Assembly (NCBI GenBank): GCA_009617715.1
Contig: VTFK01000429.1
Location: forward strand, 224,036-288,035
Direction of reading: 5' to 3'
Source: Plectrocnemia conspersa
Lineage: Eukaryota; Arthropoda; Insecta; Trichoptera; Polycentropodidae
Length of the DNA: 64,000 nucleotides
The first letter of the stretch is position 1, and each line of letters begins with the position of its first letter. Below the pieces are notes generated by a model, which was not told the origin of the DNA, did no database searches, and saw only the letters and a program-made list of their open reading frames with translations. This document shows positions 1 to 11,700 of this stretch, piece by piece. The position numbers were made by a program, and so were the translations under genes.

Positions 1-399
1 CATATTTCATTAAATTATATATTTTGTAAATACAGCTATTATAAAACAAGAATGTTATTTCTGTCATGTTATTGAATCAATTTTATTTTTTTAAACTACG
101 ATACGCAAATTATCTTATTCACCAAGATAAACTCCAGGTAGAAAGTAATATTTAAAATGTCGATTTTGCACACCCTATTTTATCTCTATAGATCTCTACT
201 TGCTGCTTAACACCTGGCTTCAAACTATTGTATGCCATCGGTTCACATATATATTGTATACCACATCCATCGAATATAAGCGCACTCTTTTGAAGGCCCA
301 TCACCATTACGCTATATTGTCCGACTATATATTGCCTCTCCTGTCACATAAATTAGCCCGGCCAATGTTGTAGTCGCGTTGCAATTTATTCGCGCGATT

Positions 400-830
400 C
401 GTTTTCGGACTACTTTCATGACAAATCCAAATTGCTCCTGTCATTTTCATTATAGGCGCTTTTAATTGGATACACAGTTTAGCTATTATACTTTTTTTGC
501 AAATTGGAGTTTTAGTGCGAAAGAGCTATGGACGTGCGTGTGTGGGGGAGTCGCCTCGTGTGGCGGCACGCTTAGCTAATGGCGCGTCCACATAATTGCA
601 AGAGACATTCGGCGCGCGACGCGCACCGGTTATGTGTCAAATTGAATTTGCATCCATGGATTTGAATTATGGGGATCCGCTCGGACAATTACCAGATGAT
701 TCGCTACAGTCGCGGCTGAAATGGCCTGACGTCTAATTTAAAATGAGCCGGATGGAGATTCGATGGAATAGGATCAATGGGAGTAAACTGGCACGGATTG
801 CAACGGTGAGCTAGTAACGCTGGTTAAGTA
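400..830. other. GC-richer non-coding island
   Basis: Clearly richer in G+C than the flanks, with many CpG words (GGCGCGCGACGCGCACCGG, CAGTCGCGGCTG). No frame stays open for a useful length and no repeat partner was seen in the window. Such islands in an AT-rich insect desert are often conserved regulatory DNA, but that is inference; a decayed transposon is the alternative. Confidence 0.3.
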
Positions 831-899
831 AAAAATATCAGTCTTAAGAGGACAGAAATTCTCTTAAATCTATTTTTCATTTTAGTGACAAATTCGTTA

Positions 900-1650
900 T
901 GCTAAAATTTAGCATACTGATTTAAATAAAAAATTCTATGGTATATTTTTGTTAAAATATAAAAATTCCCAAAAAACATTTTATTTTAAAATTTTGATAT
1001 ACGTTTTAATTTGGATATTTCATCACTAGACGTTTCTGATTAAATCTACTTCTAACTGAAGTATTCAGTTCAGGCACATTTTCTATAAACATTCTTACTC
1101 TGGAGCTATTTGATCTCTTTCTTTCATCTTTCAACACCAAACCTTAACCACTTATTTTTAATCTCATCTTTAACTCAATGCAATGAAGATGATATTAAAA
1201 ATAAATTTAATTAAAATATTTCAGAATTTAAAGAAAAATGTGTAAAAAATCTTATAATAGCAAATAAACCAGTAGAATATTGTTAGGCAATATTTAATAA
1301 AAAAAAATATTACATAACTCAACAATTGAGAAAAATTGATAAAAAAAACATTACTGATATTTTCACACGATGAAAGGATGTAAAATTTGCAGTCTTAATT
1401 TGAGCCTCATATGCTTTTCCATCTAAGGGGTGAAAAAAATTCAAGACAGTTTTATAATCAACCACCTTCACTGTTCTATCAATGAAGTGAATACCTTCTA
1501 TTCCGGAGTATAAAAAGCATAGAGATTTTTTACTGCATCTTCTTCTACCATGAAGACAAACTCATTGTACCCCATCTGACCCGAATAAATTTATTTTACT
1601 CTTATTAAAGAGCACTACTCTTCCTCACTTTAAAACAGTTTGTGGGAGCT
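900..1650. repeat. Interspersed repeat D, copy 1
   Basis: This block shares stretches with two other places in the window: 26440-26587 plus 28451-29540 (copy 2, split), and 48330-48610 (copy 3). Shared landmarks are GAAGTATTCAGTTCAGGCAC, TCTGGAGCTATTTGAT, the block CACCACCTTCACTGTTCTATCAATGAAG (about 1465-1490 here) and the words around TGAAGACAAACTCA. Similarity falls off gradually, so it is an old dispersed element. Read on the minus strand, short conserved peptide-like pieces remain in all copies, so the ancestor may have been coding, but no family can be named. Confidence 0.65.
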
Positions 1651-4600
1651 GATTTACTTGGCTACAAATTGAGCAGCACCCTCGCAACACTGATGTGGTG
1701 GCAGCGAGAGCAAACACGACGGTAGCACAACAGCCGACGTGACTTCGTCCGCAATCTAATATCAGTACTCCCTCCCTAGCAATTTATAATAGCTATTGTC
1801 AAAATAAATTTCCCCTCACAAATCCAAGCTTTTGTGTATATCAACCCATTAAATTCAGTGTGAGGGTTGTCCACACATATTTATATATCGAATGTTTCAC
1901 AAATACTATCTGATAAATATTTTAGCATAATCGTAGTTATTTTTACCTTTAACCCAAATTAATGCAACGATATCAAGTATTTTAATCGATAATCGATAGA
2001 TTAAAATTTGTCATATCGATAACTTAATTGAAAAATACACGGTATCGCATTTAATATTTAAGTTCAATTGTAAACGATTTTGTATTATATTTTTATTAAT
2101 ATATTTACCTCAAAATTTATCAGTAATTGGATTTTTTTTAACGATCTGATTAAATTATCACTAAGCCTATAAAAAATGGATGTAAATCTTGATCCGTATT
2201 TTTATTTAATTTTCATATATGTTGATAATAAAAAGAGTACTCTTTTTAAGCAAAATATATTAAGGTGTAACGCAAATCTACAAAAGCACGTATTACCATT
2301 TTCTCTATGACTTACTTTCAATCATACGAAAGTGTTAAATTATTATTCAAATTATCTACTTTCTTCCATCTTGAGTTTCTACTTATTTGCATGGAAGATA
2401 ATAACATGATTTTGGTGTAATAATGCGCTTGTGACGTGCTGCTCCATATAATTTAGGAACATTTACTTTTTCGTGCTCTCGTTCTACTTGACACCTATCA
2501 GTCTTCAGTGTCAAGAATATTTTAACGATTACATCAACTCTTCAACGTATAAACATTCTAGTTGTCAAACCAGTCTGATGTACACCGACCAGTACCTTTG
2601 AGAAGTCAAAGTTGCTACTTCATCATCGCCGTTGATTGCTGTCCATTTTGATGTATGAAGCGTGAAGCGATTTGCAGACCTATCTCTCGGATTGATGGTT
2701 TATTTTTTTATCCAACGTGCAAAAGGCAATTACCAAAATGAAATAGAATATTTATTTATAGATGCAAAAAAATAATCTTGACAGAATTATCAGCCGAGAG
2801 TTAAATTATTAAACGCGCAAAAGTTAACGGAACACGCGCTGTTGTTATGAATAATGGTAGCAAAAATTGCCGATATACAACTAGATGATAAATATACTTT
2901 GAGGACTATATTGACGCTGTAAAACTGGGTGCGTGATTGTAATTTAACGGTTTATTAATTGAACTTTTACACACACTCGTTATGACGCTCCAATAAAACG
3001 ATCTATTCAATTTTCCATATAAAGTTTTTTCTGTCGTTCATTTCGACGAATGTGTGTGCGCTATAGTCCGTGACGATATTTTATATTCAACATAGCGTAT
3101 AAACTATTTAACCTAAAATGATACAATCTAGCGTTTTATGGGTGTAATTTAGTTACACTTGAGTGGTCGAAGCAGTAGTAACAAACAACCGAAAAAACAG
3201 ATTTAAATTTCATTTTCAGATTGTAGTTTACAAAGTATGTAATCTAAAAATCTAATTTAAATCAAATGCACTACTGTTGCTACTTTACATATTTTATATT
3301 AAAATTATGTTATACTCTAATATTATAAATCTTGTCACAAAAGGCAACTTACGCACTCTTTGAATTCTCAGTCGAAAAGTTTCCATATCAATATTGATTA
3401 TTTTATTTAAGTAATTTACAAGAATGTATTTTACCAAAGCCTATATATAATAGATATCAAAAATAATTATGTAACAATAAAACGAATATGGAACCATAAT
3501 TATATTTTAGTGCGACTCCTTATCAATATCATTTATTCAACTCTGGCACGCTTCAATAAATATAGACATACATAATAAAACGTGCTAATTCAATATATGA
3601 TTTTTAAAGCTTATTATATATTACTATGTCATAATAACTAGGTTAATTAAATCATAAATACCGTTGACGACCCTTGCACTATACTTATCAGGCGAGTTTC
3701 AACCCCCTTTTATTTATGTATGTCACTTTAATATTACAAATTTTACGATGCCACTTTGTGATGCACCGACGTTTTATGGGTTATCTGGATCTCTCACTTC
3801 TTTCAATAAATAAAATGAGCTACCATAAACCTTCGGTTGCATTTTCCGATGCGTCATAACTCTGGTTTAGCTTGCATGTGCATTTTGCAGTTGTGATGAA
3901 TCAGCCGCCCCCTTTGTGTAGTCATTTATCCCTTGTGTAGAGACCTCAGATATAAAACACAAAACTAGGGGATGCTCAGCTTTACAGTGTCGTCGATTAA
4001 CACATTCAAGCTATAAGTTTTGAAGCGTTTCCCAAACCTATAATTTGACTTTAAATTACCAAAATTGCTTCATTACTTCTTGTATATTTATAATATGCAC
4101 CCTAAATAAATTTGGAGCATATCAAACTCCCATCCTTTTGACTTGAATCGAGCTATATATTATACATATAATATAATATAACTCCAACCCCACTTTAACT
4201 CGCTCACACGCGACTTGAGTCATACGGTTAAATCATTAATTATTCATAGGTACATAATATTTCAATTATCGTTTTTTGTTGAGGAAAACCGACGCGGGAG
4301 TAAAAATTCAATAGAAAAAATCTTAATAAATACGTATAGTATTTTTTTTTTTTGAAACACGCAAAGCCCTTTTGACTCGCTCGTCCGAGTGTGTAATATC
4401 GTTAAGACTTTCTCGCCTCGTGTGCCATGAGAATGATGAATGTTCATCATCAACGACTCGGAACCGGTCTATCACATGTATTTTCTTTCAAGCTATTTAC
4501 TAAAAATAATTATTAGGTCTTATATTAGCCCACAATACAAGGATCTATTTTTTAACCAATTTCGCGTGTATCATATGATTATTTTAATTATTTATTAAGA

Positions 4601-5340
4601 AATAAAAATGCTAATCATTTCTCATGCATATTTACATAAGCCGCGGGAATTGTTATAATTAAACCTCAATTATGGTTTTAATTGAACGATTAAACTGTGA
4701 GAAAATGCATTTTAGCCCACTGAATATATTAGTATAATTAGCTCGTGAATGGTGAGTGCGTATAAATATAAAGTTGATTGTATTAGCCATAATTTAATGC
4801 ATTTACCATAGTAAAAATGTAACTCACTTTACAGTATATGTTATTAATTTTAAAACAAATACTAACTATTGTTATATTTTAAGCATTTGGAACAAACAAT
4901 GTTTTTTTATTAAAATATAATTGAAAAGCAAATGATTGATACATAATTTTGTATAAAATCGTATCTAGTATTATATTATATATTTAATATAGAAAAATAT
5001 ATTTGTTTTATTTTGGTTCAATGAGATATTAAAAAAAACAGTAACTAAACTTTAAAATACAAATATGAAAAATAGGAATGTAAAACAAATATAAAAAACA
5101 GCAAAATGTCCGGTTAAAAAGCCCTTTAACTATATATGCTTATGCAATATATGAATGGAAATTTGTTAAGATGAGTCGAAACAGCATAAGACGAAAATTC
5201 TATATTATTGCAGATAATATTTATATTTAAATAGACTAGTCGTACAGATTATTGTATACACATATATTATATATATTTAGGTAATATTGTGGAATTTCCT
5301 TGTATCCTTTTTAGTTATACAAAATATTTGATGTTTTATT
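1651..5340. other. AT-rich stretch without recognisable gene
   Basis: Mostly low-GC sequence with homopolymer runs and short chance open frames below 75 codons. A small cluster of ATCGAT words lies at 1984-2022, one of them the palindrome TATCGATA, a word bound by DREF-type factors in flies. Otherwise nothing supportable was seen. Confidence 0.4.
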
Positions 5341-5456
5341 AAAATATTGTTTTATTTTTGTTTTCAGGTAAAGAAATATGAACCTGACCTACTTCAGTTT
5401 ATATAGGATTTTAGAAAATGCTCTGCCCATTATAATTAAAAACATCATATAAATGG
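5340..5456 (+). other. Candidate recursive splice site with 89-nt exon-like segment
   Basis: A pyrimidine-rich tract (TTTTATTTTTGTTTTCAG, AG ending at 5367) is an excellent 3' splice site. It is followed at once by GTAAAG, a usable but weak 5' splice site, and 89 bases later by a strong one, ATGG|GTAAGTG (exon-like end 5456). All three frames of 5368-5456 contain stops, so it cannot be internal coding sequence. It is a UTR or lncRNA exon, or a recursive splice point with a downstream decoy donor. Known layout: ratchet sites in long insect introns join a 3' and a 5' splice site with no exon between. Confidence 0.4.
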
Positions 5457-5534
5457 GTAAGTGAAATCTATTTAATTGAATACAAACAATTTGTATTCAT
5501 TTTTATTTTTCTCTGGGTTCATTTGCGGTTTTAA

Positions 5535-5589
5535 ACTCGACATTTTGCCAAAAATGTCAACCGGCATCCTCAGAAGAATCCCTTGAGTG
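5535..5589 (-). repeat. Hammerhead-like tandem repeat, copy 1
   Basis: First and most diverged of five related motifs. On the minus strand it keeps the CTGAGGA core and the GCC/GGC base of the central hairpin, but the second core segment (CGAAAC elsewhere) is changed to CAAAAT. It lies 141 bases from copy 2, half the normal spacing of the array. Confidence 0.5.
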
Positions 5590-5675
5590 CATTTTTTATC
5601 TTTGCCCATAAAAAATGTATTGAATTTCGCGTACATTTATTGTATTATGCATTAATGCATGTTTAGTTGTATTTT

Positions 5676-5735
5676 ACATTCGACGTTTCGGCAAAAATGT
5701 CTTTCGGCATCATCAGGAGAATAACTTAAGTGCAT
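5676..5735 (-). ncRNA. Hammerhead ribozyme-like motif, copy 2
   Basis: Read on the minus strand this copy has, in order, CTGATGA, a hairpin region beginning GCCGAAA, then CGAAACGTC. These are the invariant segments of a hammerhead ribozyme (CUGANGA, stem II, GAAA, stem III, UH) with a minimal ACGU stem III. The flank after GTC (GAATGT) can only partly pair with the bases before the core. In this copy stem II is damaged (GCC faces GCC), so activity is doubtful. Hammerheads are known in Penelope-like elements and in tandem retrozyme-type repeats; membership here is inference. An ordinary transposon hairpin is the alternative. Confidence 0.35.
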
Positions 5736-5866
5736 TTTTTTTATTGATGCACAAAATTGTTGTAAGCGATACGTTTTAAAAAAATTGTTTTTTTTTTACA
5801 AAAAACACCGTTTATCACAATTAGTGTGCAATAATTTTTTTAAAGGGGTTTTATATTTTTTATCTA

Positions 5867-6029
5867 AAAAATGAGACAAACGCGTATTATTTTATTTATT
5901 ATTTAACATAGGTTTAGGTAGTTATTTTATATATTTACGAATATTTCTCTGCGTTTAGTTAGGGTTTTACACTCGACGTTTCGACGAAAATGTAATTCGG
6001 CATACTCCAGGAAAATAACTTGAGTGTAT
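5867..6029 (-). repeat. Tandem repeat unit with hammerhead-like motif, copy 3
   Basis: The segment 5867-5960 closely matches 7214-7300 (shared GTATTATTTTATTTATTATT and TTTAGGTAGTTATTTTATAT), and is followed in both by the same motif. In this copy the minus-strand core reads CTGGAGTA and is broken, while CGAAACGTCGAGTG is intact. The unit is cut right after this motif by the transposon at 6069-7069. Confidence 0.6.
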
Positions 6030-6068
6030 TTTTTTTATCTACGCACAATATTAATGTAAGCGTCATGC

Positions 6069-7069
6069 CTGCACTACACTCTCTGGAAGTTGTCCGAACC
6101 GAAGTTACAACTGAAGTCAGCCGAGACCTACGACTTCGAGTAAGCGACCACAATGTCGCAAATTTCATATGCCGTCCGGACGGCGGCTTCTGTCATATTT
6201 GCGCGCGATCGAAAAATGTGCCAAATAATTGCAATTTTTAAATTGTGATATTATATGAAAATTACGCTACTGATAATTATAAATGTTTGTGTGGGCACTC
6301 ACCAATACAATATCAGTGAAAACTTTTCGGTCGTAAATATTCAATTTACGCAAAATCTTTGTCGGCTTTTGCAAAATGCCATAAGGCATAAAAATGATAC
6401 TTCAGAATACGAACACCACATCTGTGACTATCCTAAAAGTTTTCACCATCGATTCTAAATAAGAATTCGTTATGGCGTGACATTTATATAAACCATCTAG
6501 GAAAATACATAAGGATATTCTAAACGATTTTTTTTAACAAAATCAAGTACCACTAATTATTTTTTAATTATTTAATTTTATATGAAAAAAAATATAATAA
6601 CGATATCTGTTAGAAAAATATACTATCAAAAATATAAATAATAAAATATTCAAAGATGTCAGTAAGAGTCTGTTCAAGTCCCCGATAAGCATGTGGTATT
6701 ATAACTTGACCACGTGACCACGATGCAGCGCTCGACATGCGTGTTGACCATAGGACGCCTACGCGCATAATGAAATTGAACCGAGTTACTCGTTCTATCA
6801 CCATATCATTATCTCTCTGTCTCGTCACTTAACACGCGAGAGAGCGAAAGGGGAAATATCTCACCGCTCACGCTCGAAAGAGCAGCTCCGACTTCGGTCT
6901 CTTTGACTCCGGTCCTTTTGCCGACACTGTTCGGAAGCGCTCGAAGCTGACAAAGTCGACTGAATTACCCCCACTTTACCTCCCTCAGTAACCTCGGACA
7001 ACTTACGAAAGATTTTAGAGCGGGCAGTCCTTGGCCAACCTTGGCTAACTTCCAGAGAGTGTAGTGCAG
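6069..7069. mobile_element. Cut-and-paste DNA transposon with 23-bp inverted repeats
   Basis: The ends are perfect inverted repeats: CTGCACTACACTCTCTGGAA plus GTT at the left and its complement at the right (about 7047-7069). It sits inside a tandem repeat unit: compared with the uninterrupted copy near 7390, the sequence breaks after GTAAGCG and resumes at CACATTTTAATAGAG, so the insertion edges are well placed. No clean target duplication remains. There is no transposase frame, so it is non-autonomous. The left 113 bases recur at 62501-62614. Ends starting CACTA recall the CACTA/CMC group, but the superfamily is not settled. Confidence 0.75.
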
Positions 7070-7660
7070 ACTTCACATTTTAATAGAGTTGGTTTCATAT
7101 ACCAAAGAAAAAACCGTTTAACAAAACTAATCTATTTTACGGTTAGGTGTGCAATAAAATTATTCGAGCAATTTATATTTTTTTAACGGCGTTATATATT
7201 TTTTCTATGTAAAAAAATGAGACAATAGCGTATTATTTTATTTATTATTTAACATAGATTTAGGTAGTTATTTTATATATTTATGAATATATCTCTGCGT
7301 TCAGTTGGGGTCTTACACTCGACGTTTCGTCGAAAATGTCATTCGGAATCCTCAGAAAAATAACTTGAGAGCATTTTTTTATCTACGCACAAAATTAATG
7401 TAAGCGACACGTTTTGATAGAGTTGGTTTCACATATCAAAAAAACGTTTCATAAAACTAGTCCACGTTTAGGTGTACAATAAAACTATTATATTTGATAA
7501 ATTTATGATTTTCTTGTAAAAAATAAAATTTCGAACATTAATTGTATCATTCTAAATATTTTTTTGATATTTTTATATATGTGCAATTGCGGTTTTACAA
7601 TCGAAGTTTCGCCGAAAATGTTATTCGGCATTCTCAAGAGAATAACTTGAATGCAATTTT
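7070..7660 (-). repeat. Tandem repeat units with hammerhead-like motifs, copies 4 and 5
   Basis: Motif copies lie at 7315-7373 and 7597-7654, 282 bases apart, as expected for one repeat period (copies 2 and 3 are 294 apart; taking out the 1,001-bp insertion, copies 3 and 4 are about 344 apart). On the minus strand copy 4 keeps CTGAGGA, a short CGAA/TTCG stem and GAAACGTC. Copy 5 keeps a perfect GCCGAA/TTCGGC stem but has one inserted base in the first core segment. The shared spacer word GATAGAGTTGGTTTCA links units. Confidence 0.65.
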
Positions 7661-8580
7661 TTGTTTACGTACAAAATTAACGTGATTGCGCTTAGAAAGA
7701 ATTTCTTTTTTATATCAATATTTTTTTTTTATTTTCTGCACAATTAGTTTTTCTCTGTTTTTGATTGATTATCGTCATAATTCGTAAATAAAAGTTCAGC
7801 CATTTATCTCACCATTTGTTACCCTCAAAAGCCCAAATCTTAGACAAACATCGGTTTCAATGGGGCGATAGATGTATAGAAATAAAGACTGGCGAAACCG
7901 AAGCATATCCTCCGAATAAATCTTTCGGCAACAAGAGAGATGAAGAACATTTTTCAAATTCTTATCCGATTTACTTTCAACCCTTGAGCACGTAGTGTCG
8001 TTTTTCGTTTCCTTTGTGAAAAAAAGACCGATTGTGTACAACCACCACCCAATCTGGGGGTCGAAGAATCGACTCGGTGCTCCCAATCAGAACAATGTGG
8101 GGCAGAGGAATTCCTCGAGACATATAACGTGACAGATGAAATCGTTAACGCACAAAAGCCGGGCACATTCATTATTTTTGTAAATGCCGCCGAGAATAGT
8201 AAATCCCCACCGGAATGGAGTTGTCACACGTCGCCCAACTCTAGAGGTGTTTTCTACTTTATTTGTCCATAATGGTATTGCGGATAAGTTTGGAGTGTTT
8301 TAAACCCAAAGAATATGTATATAAATAAATAAAAGTAAATGCCGTGCAATATTCATCCTCAATCATTTTAAACTTTGAATTGATCGACTTATTGGATCAA
8401 TATCAACAGCATTGCTTTATAATACAATGCGTAAGAAAGATGCTTGCTTTCTAAAGTGGATTTCTCTTTAAATAAACATCCTCGGAATATATTACTTTAT
8501 CTTGCAATAACATACACAGGTCTTAGATCTTTTTAATCGCATCCCGTACATCATGCATAGTAAATAATTCATTTTTCTAA
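7661..8580. other. No gene recognised; moderately GC-rich 7790-8270
   Basis: Between 7790 and 8270 the base composition rises and several short frames overlap on both strands (up to 96 codons), none with a recognisable motif or splice support. Likely non-coding. Confidence 0.3.
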
Positions 8581-8584
8581 TGTT

Positions 8585-8742
8585 TTTTTTTTCTTCTCCT
8601 TCGGGATTATTGTGCGGTATATCATTGAATTCCACCAGGCGTGCTGTTCACAATGGCCAGGTAGCCGAGTTGTTCGTTTACCTGGAAACGTGCACAGTGC
8701 GGAGAGATGCACGGCCAGGACAGTGCTAGGGATTAGATACAG
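8585..8742 (+). other. Candidate exon, 104 nt (8639-8742)
   Basis: A pyrimidine run at 8582-8600 is followed by 36 bases without any AG until CCACCAG, which ends at 8638. The next 104 bases are markedly GC-rich and end in ATACAG|GTAAAT, a good 5' splice site. One frame is open through the whole segment (34 codons plus two bases); a second is open for 29 codons. This is what a small insect coding or leader exon looks like, and its strand agrees with the other splice-like sites. The peptide is not recognisable. A chance arrangement in a GC-rich island cannot be excluded. Confidence 0.3.
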
Positions 8743-11700
8743 GTAAATTGGATTGTGACTGTCACGTCCACTTTGTACTATACACAGGTTGCCAAGAAAA
8801 TGCCGGTTGACAATTCTTGCCTGTTTGTCTGCTTATGGAACTCTAGTCTAGAATCGTTGTATTTATAATATTATCTATTTTTATTTTTCTATATTAATAT
8901 TTATAAATAAACCAACTCTTAATTTTAAACGCTAAATACATTATTATAACAAAATAGATTAATACGATTAAAATTCTGTTCAATAGTGCTGCTTTAATTT
9001 AATGAATTTTTAAACTTATTTGTGTCATGAACGTGATCTATCTTTTCCTAACAGACAATTGACCATTAAGTGTAATAATGGATTTTAAAAAAGCTGCATA
9101 TTTGGGAATATCTTTACAATATTTCAGTGTATTTTTATAACTGTGCCTGGCTTTTTAAAAAGGGTTGAAATGTAATAATAATATATAAAAACCCTTACTG
9201 ATTGAATATGATCAATAAGAATATTACATTACCAATTAAACATATATGTTTCATGCATGCTCTTCATGAAAATATTGTTTCTGGTTTAATATGATAAATT
9301 TACAACTGTTTTAGAATACATTTTATAATATTTTTGGAAGTAACTATTTTTTTGTTCAAATATTGATTTTTTTTAATATAAATTATAAAAATAAAGAGCA
9401 GTTTTAAAATATTTGATTATCTCCAAACTACATTTATTATTAAGTTCTTGCTGACTTATGATACTGTGTAGATAAATATTTTTTTAAATTTAATTTAATG
9501 TTGTATTGTATTTAGTAACTCTTTCTTATTTGTTATTAATTCAGTTGATATTCTAGAACTACTGATTTTGATATAATATCAGTCTTGATGTACATATCCT
9601 TTATATGCTTATCTTTTTCCGTCTAAAATGATTTCTGAAGGCTTAATTTAAGGCATCACCTGAAAGTGGGCCATTCTAAATACCCACACATATGCTAATT
9701 ATATATGTAAGGTGAGTGTGAACTAAAGCATACTAGATGACCTTAAATGTAACACATAGAATAATTTCTTAGATTAGACGTATAGATATTAGATCAATAA
9801 TTGTTATAGTAAGGCTTTTTCTTTCATCAAATTTCACTAAATTTGTTTTGAAAACAATATGATTAATATAATATATTCACTTTAGCATATAATTTGTACA
9901 TGTAGTCTATTTTTACCATGTTATTTATAAATGATAAGAAATAATAAAATGTTGGAATATAATTTTGCGGTATCCCACGTGAAAAATTTTCCATCTAATT
10001 TACTATGTATATTTTTAAATTAAATTTTCTTGTATATATGATATATTTTTTATAAGTTTTGTTCGCCTCGCGAAAGGTCGACTCTAAAACTAGACTCCCC
10101 TTTGCTAATATTGTAAACGGTGTGACATTTGCTTAAAAAGGAATTATAATAACGGAGAGCGGAACGTGTCGTTATAAACAATGAAAAGGCTCTTTATTGA
10201 CGATTGGTCATTCGACTCTTAAGACTCCCCTTCGCCAATTAAATCGTTAAATAAAGGTCTTGTAACTTTTCAATCTGACCTCGTGTTTACATCAACGCAG
10301 TAATAAAAAATCAAATAACACTCTTTCATGTCACGCAGATAGCAAAATCTCGCTATAAGCATAAACAATATAATTTTGATACACTGCAGAGTTTCATGCC
10401 AAAACGCATTCTGTATATTGCATCAAGTTTTCATAATTGATTTGGCACAGTAGTTCAGATCCATTCCGAGCATTCACCATGGAAAATATTGTTCTCTGGC
10501 TGCTATTAAAGCGATCGTAAAATTAGGTTATTTATATTAGAGATATGGTAAAAAATACACCATTAAATATAAATATTTTTTTCGCCAAAAGGACAGGTGC
10601 TCAGGTCCCACAGACTTCATGAGAATATGCAACTCGAACAGATCTGAGGTCCACCGAGAATTCCAGGTATATAGCTTCAATGCGAATTTATCATCCGGGG
10701 AGTATAAAAAGACGTTTTTATACTCTCAGGTAAACGAGCGTCTCGAATCGGAATAGAAACATCATTTCGCTTTTGTGTCGTTTTTCCCAGTGTAGGTGGG
10801 GAAGGAAGGTCAAAGCGAATTTTGAAAATTGCCCAAAGGCAGAACGAGTCCATTAATTTGTTAGCCCAGGTAACGTCGTTAATTAATTAGAATAAATTTG
10901 CGAAAATTTCGCGATTTTCACAGCCAAGTAAATGTAAATATATTTATTTATTAAATTGTGGTTTCTTAAATTAAATAAAAATATAAGTACGAATAATATA
11001 TATTATATATATAAAACCTAACAAGTCTGTCAAATTTTAATGAAAATCATTTTGCTTTAGTTATTATGACCTTTGACTTTAGATGTTTTCTATTGATTTT
11101 CTTTGACGCATTTCCATAGTTTTTTTTTTAATTTTTAAGTCACGCAATACTATCGAGCTTTAATCACATTTTTTTTTACATTTCTATCGGAAAGTAATAC
11201 ATTTTTGAACTCATTGAAAATATATTATAGCCGTAAGCTTAGCCTATTTATGCAATAAAAAGATTGGCTGATGAATTAGTTTTCTTCTCTAAAACATTTA
11301 TTATTAAACTGTATTTTTAATATATACTCTAATAAATTGCTTTTTCATATAATGAAATATTCTAGAGCGATTTCTTTTGTATATTTTCACTAAAACTGTT
11401 TTTTATTTTGTTTAAATCCGAGGTCTAGATATTTTATTGACAAACTGCAATTTCTAAGCATTTTTTAACAATATGGCTTAAATATACCGTTATTTATACC
11501 GTTATGGGAGTTTGTCCACAAATAAACCTCATCGTCTTCATTGCATAAAGCAGTTTTTTTTAAATATATATTTAAATAATTAGAATTTCCATGCCACTCT
11601 CCTTCGATACGGCGTATATATTTGGATTTCTATAATTATGTTTAGCCGAAGTAAAATTGACGCTACGATCTCATTATGTATTTGTTTTAACTTCTTACCT

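Noticed and set aside
5535..7654. CRISPR array
   Set aside because: Units are about 280 bases, diverged and separated by related sequence in an animal-type genome; there are no short identical repeats with unique spacers.
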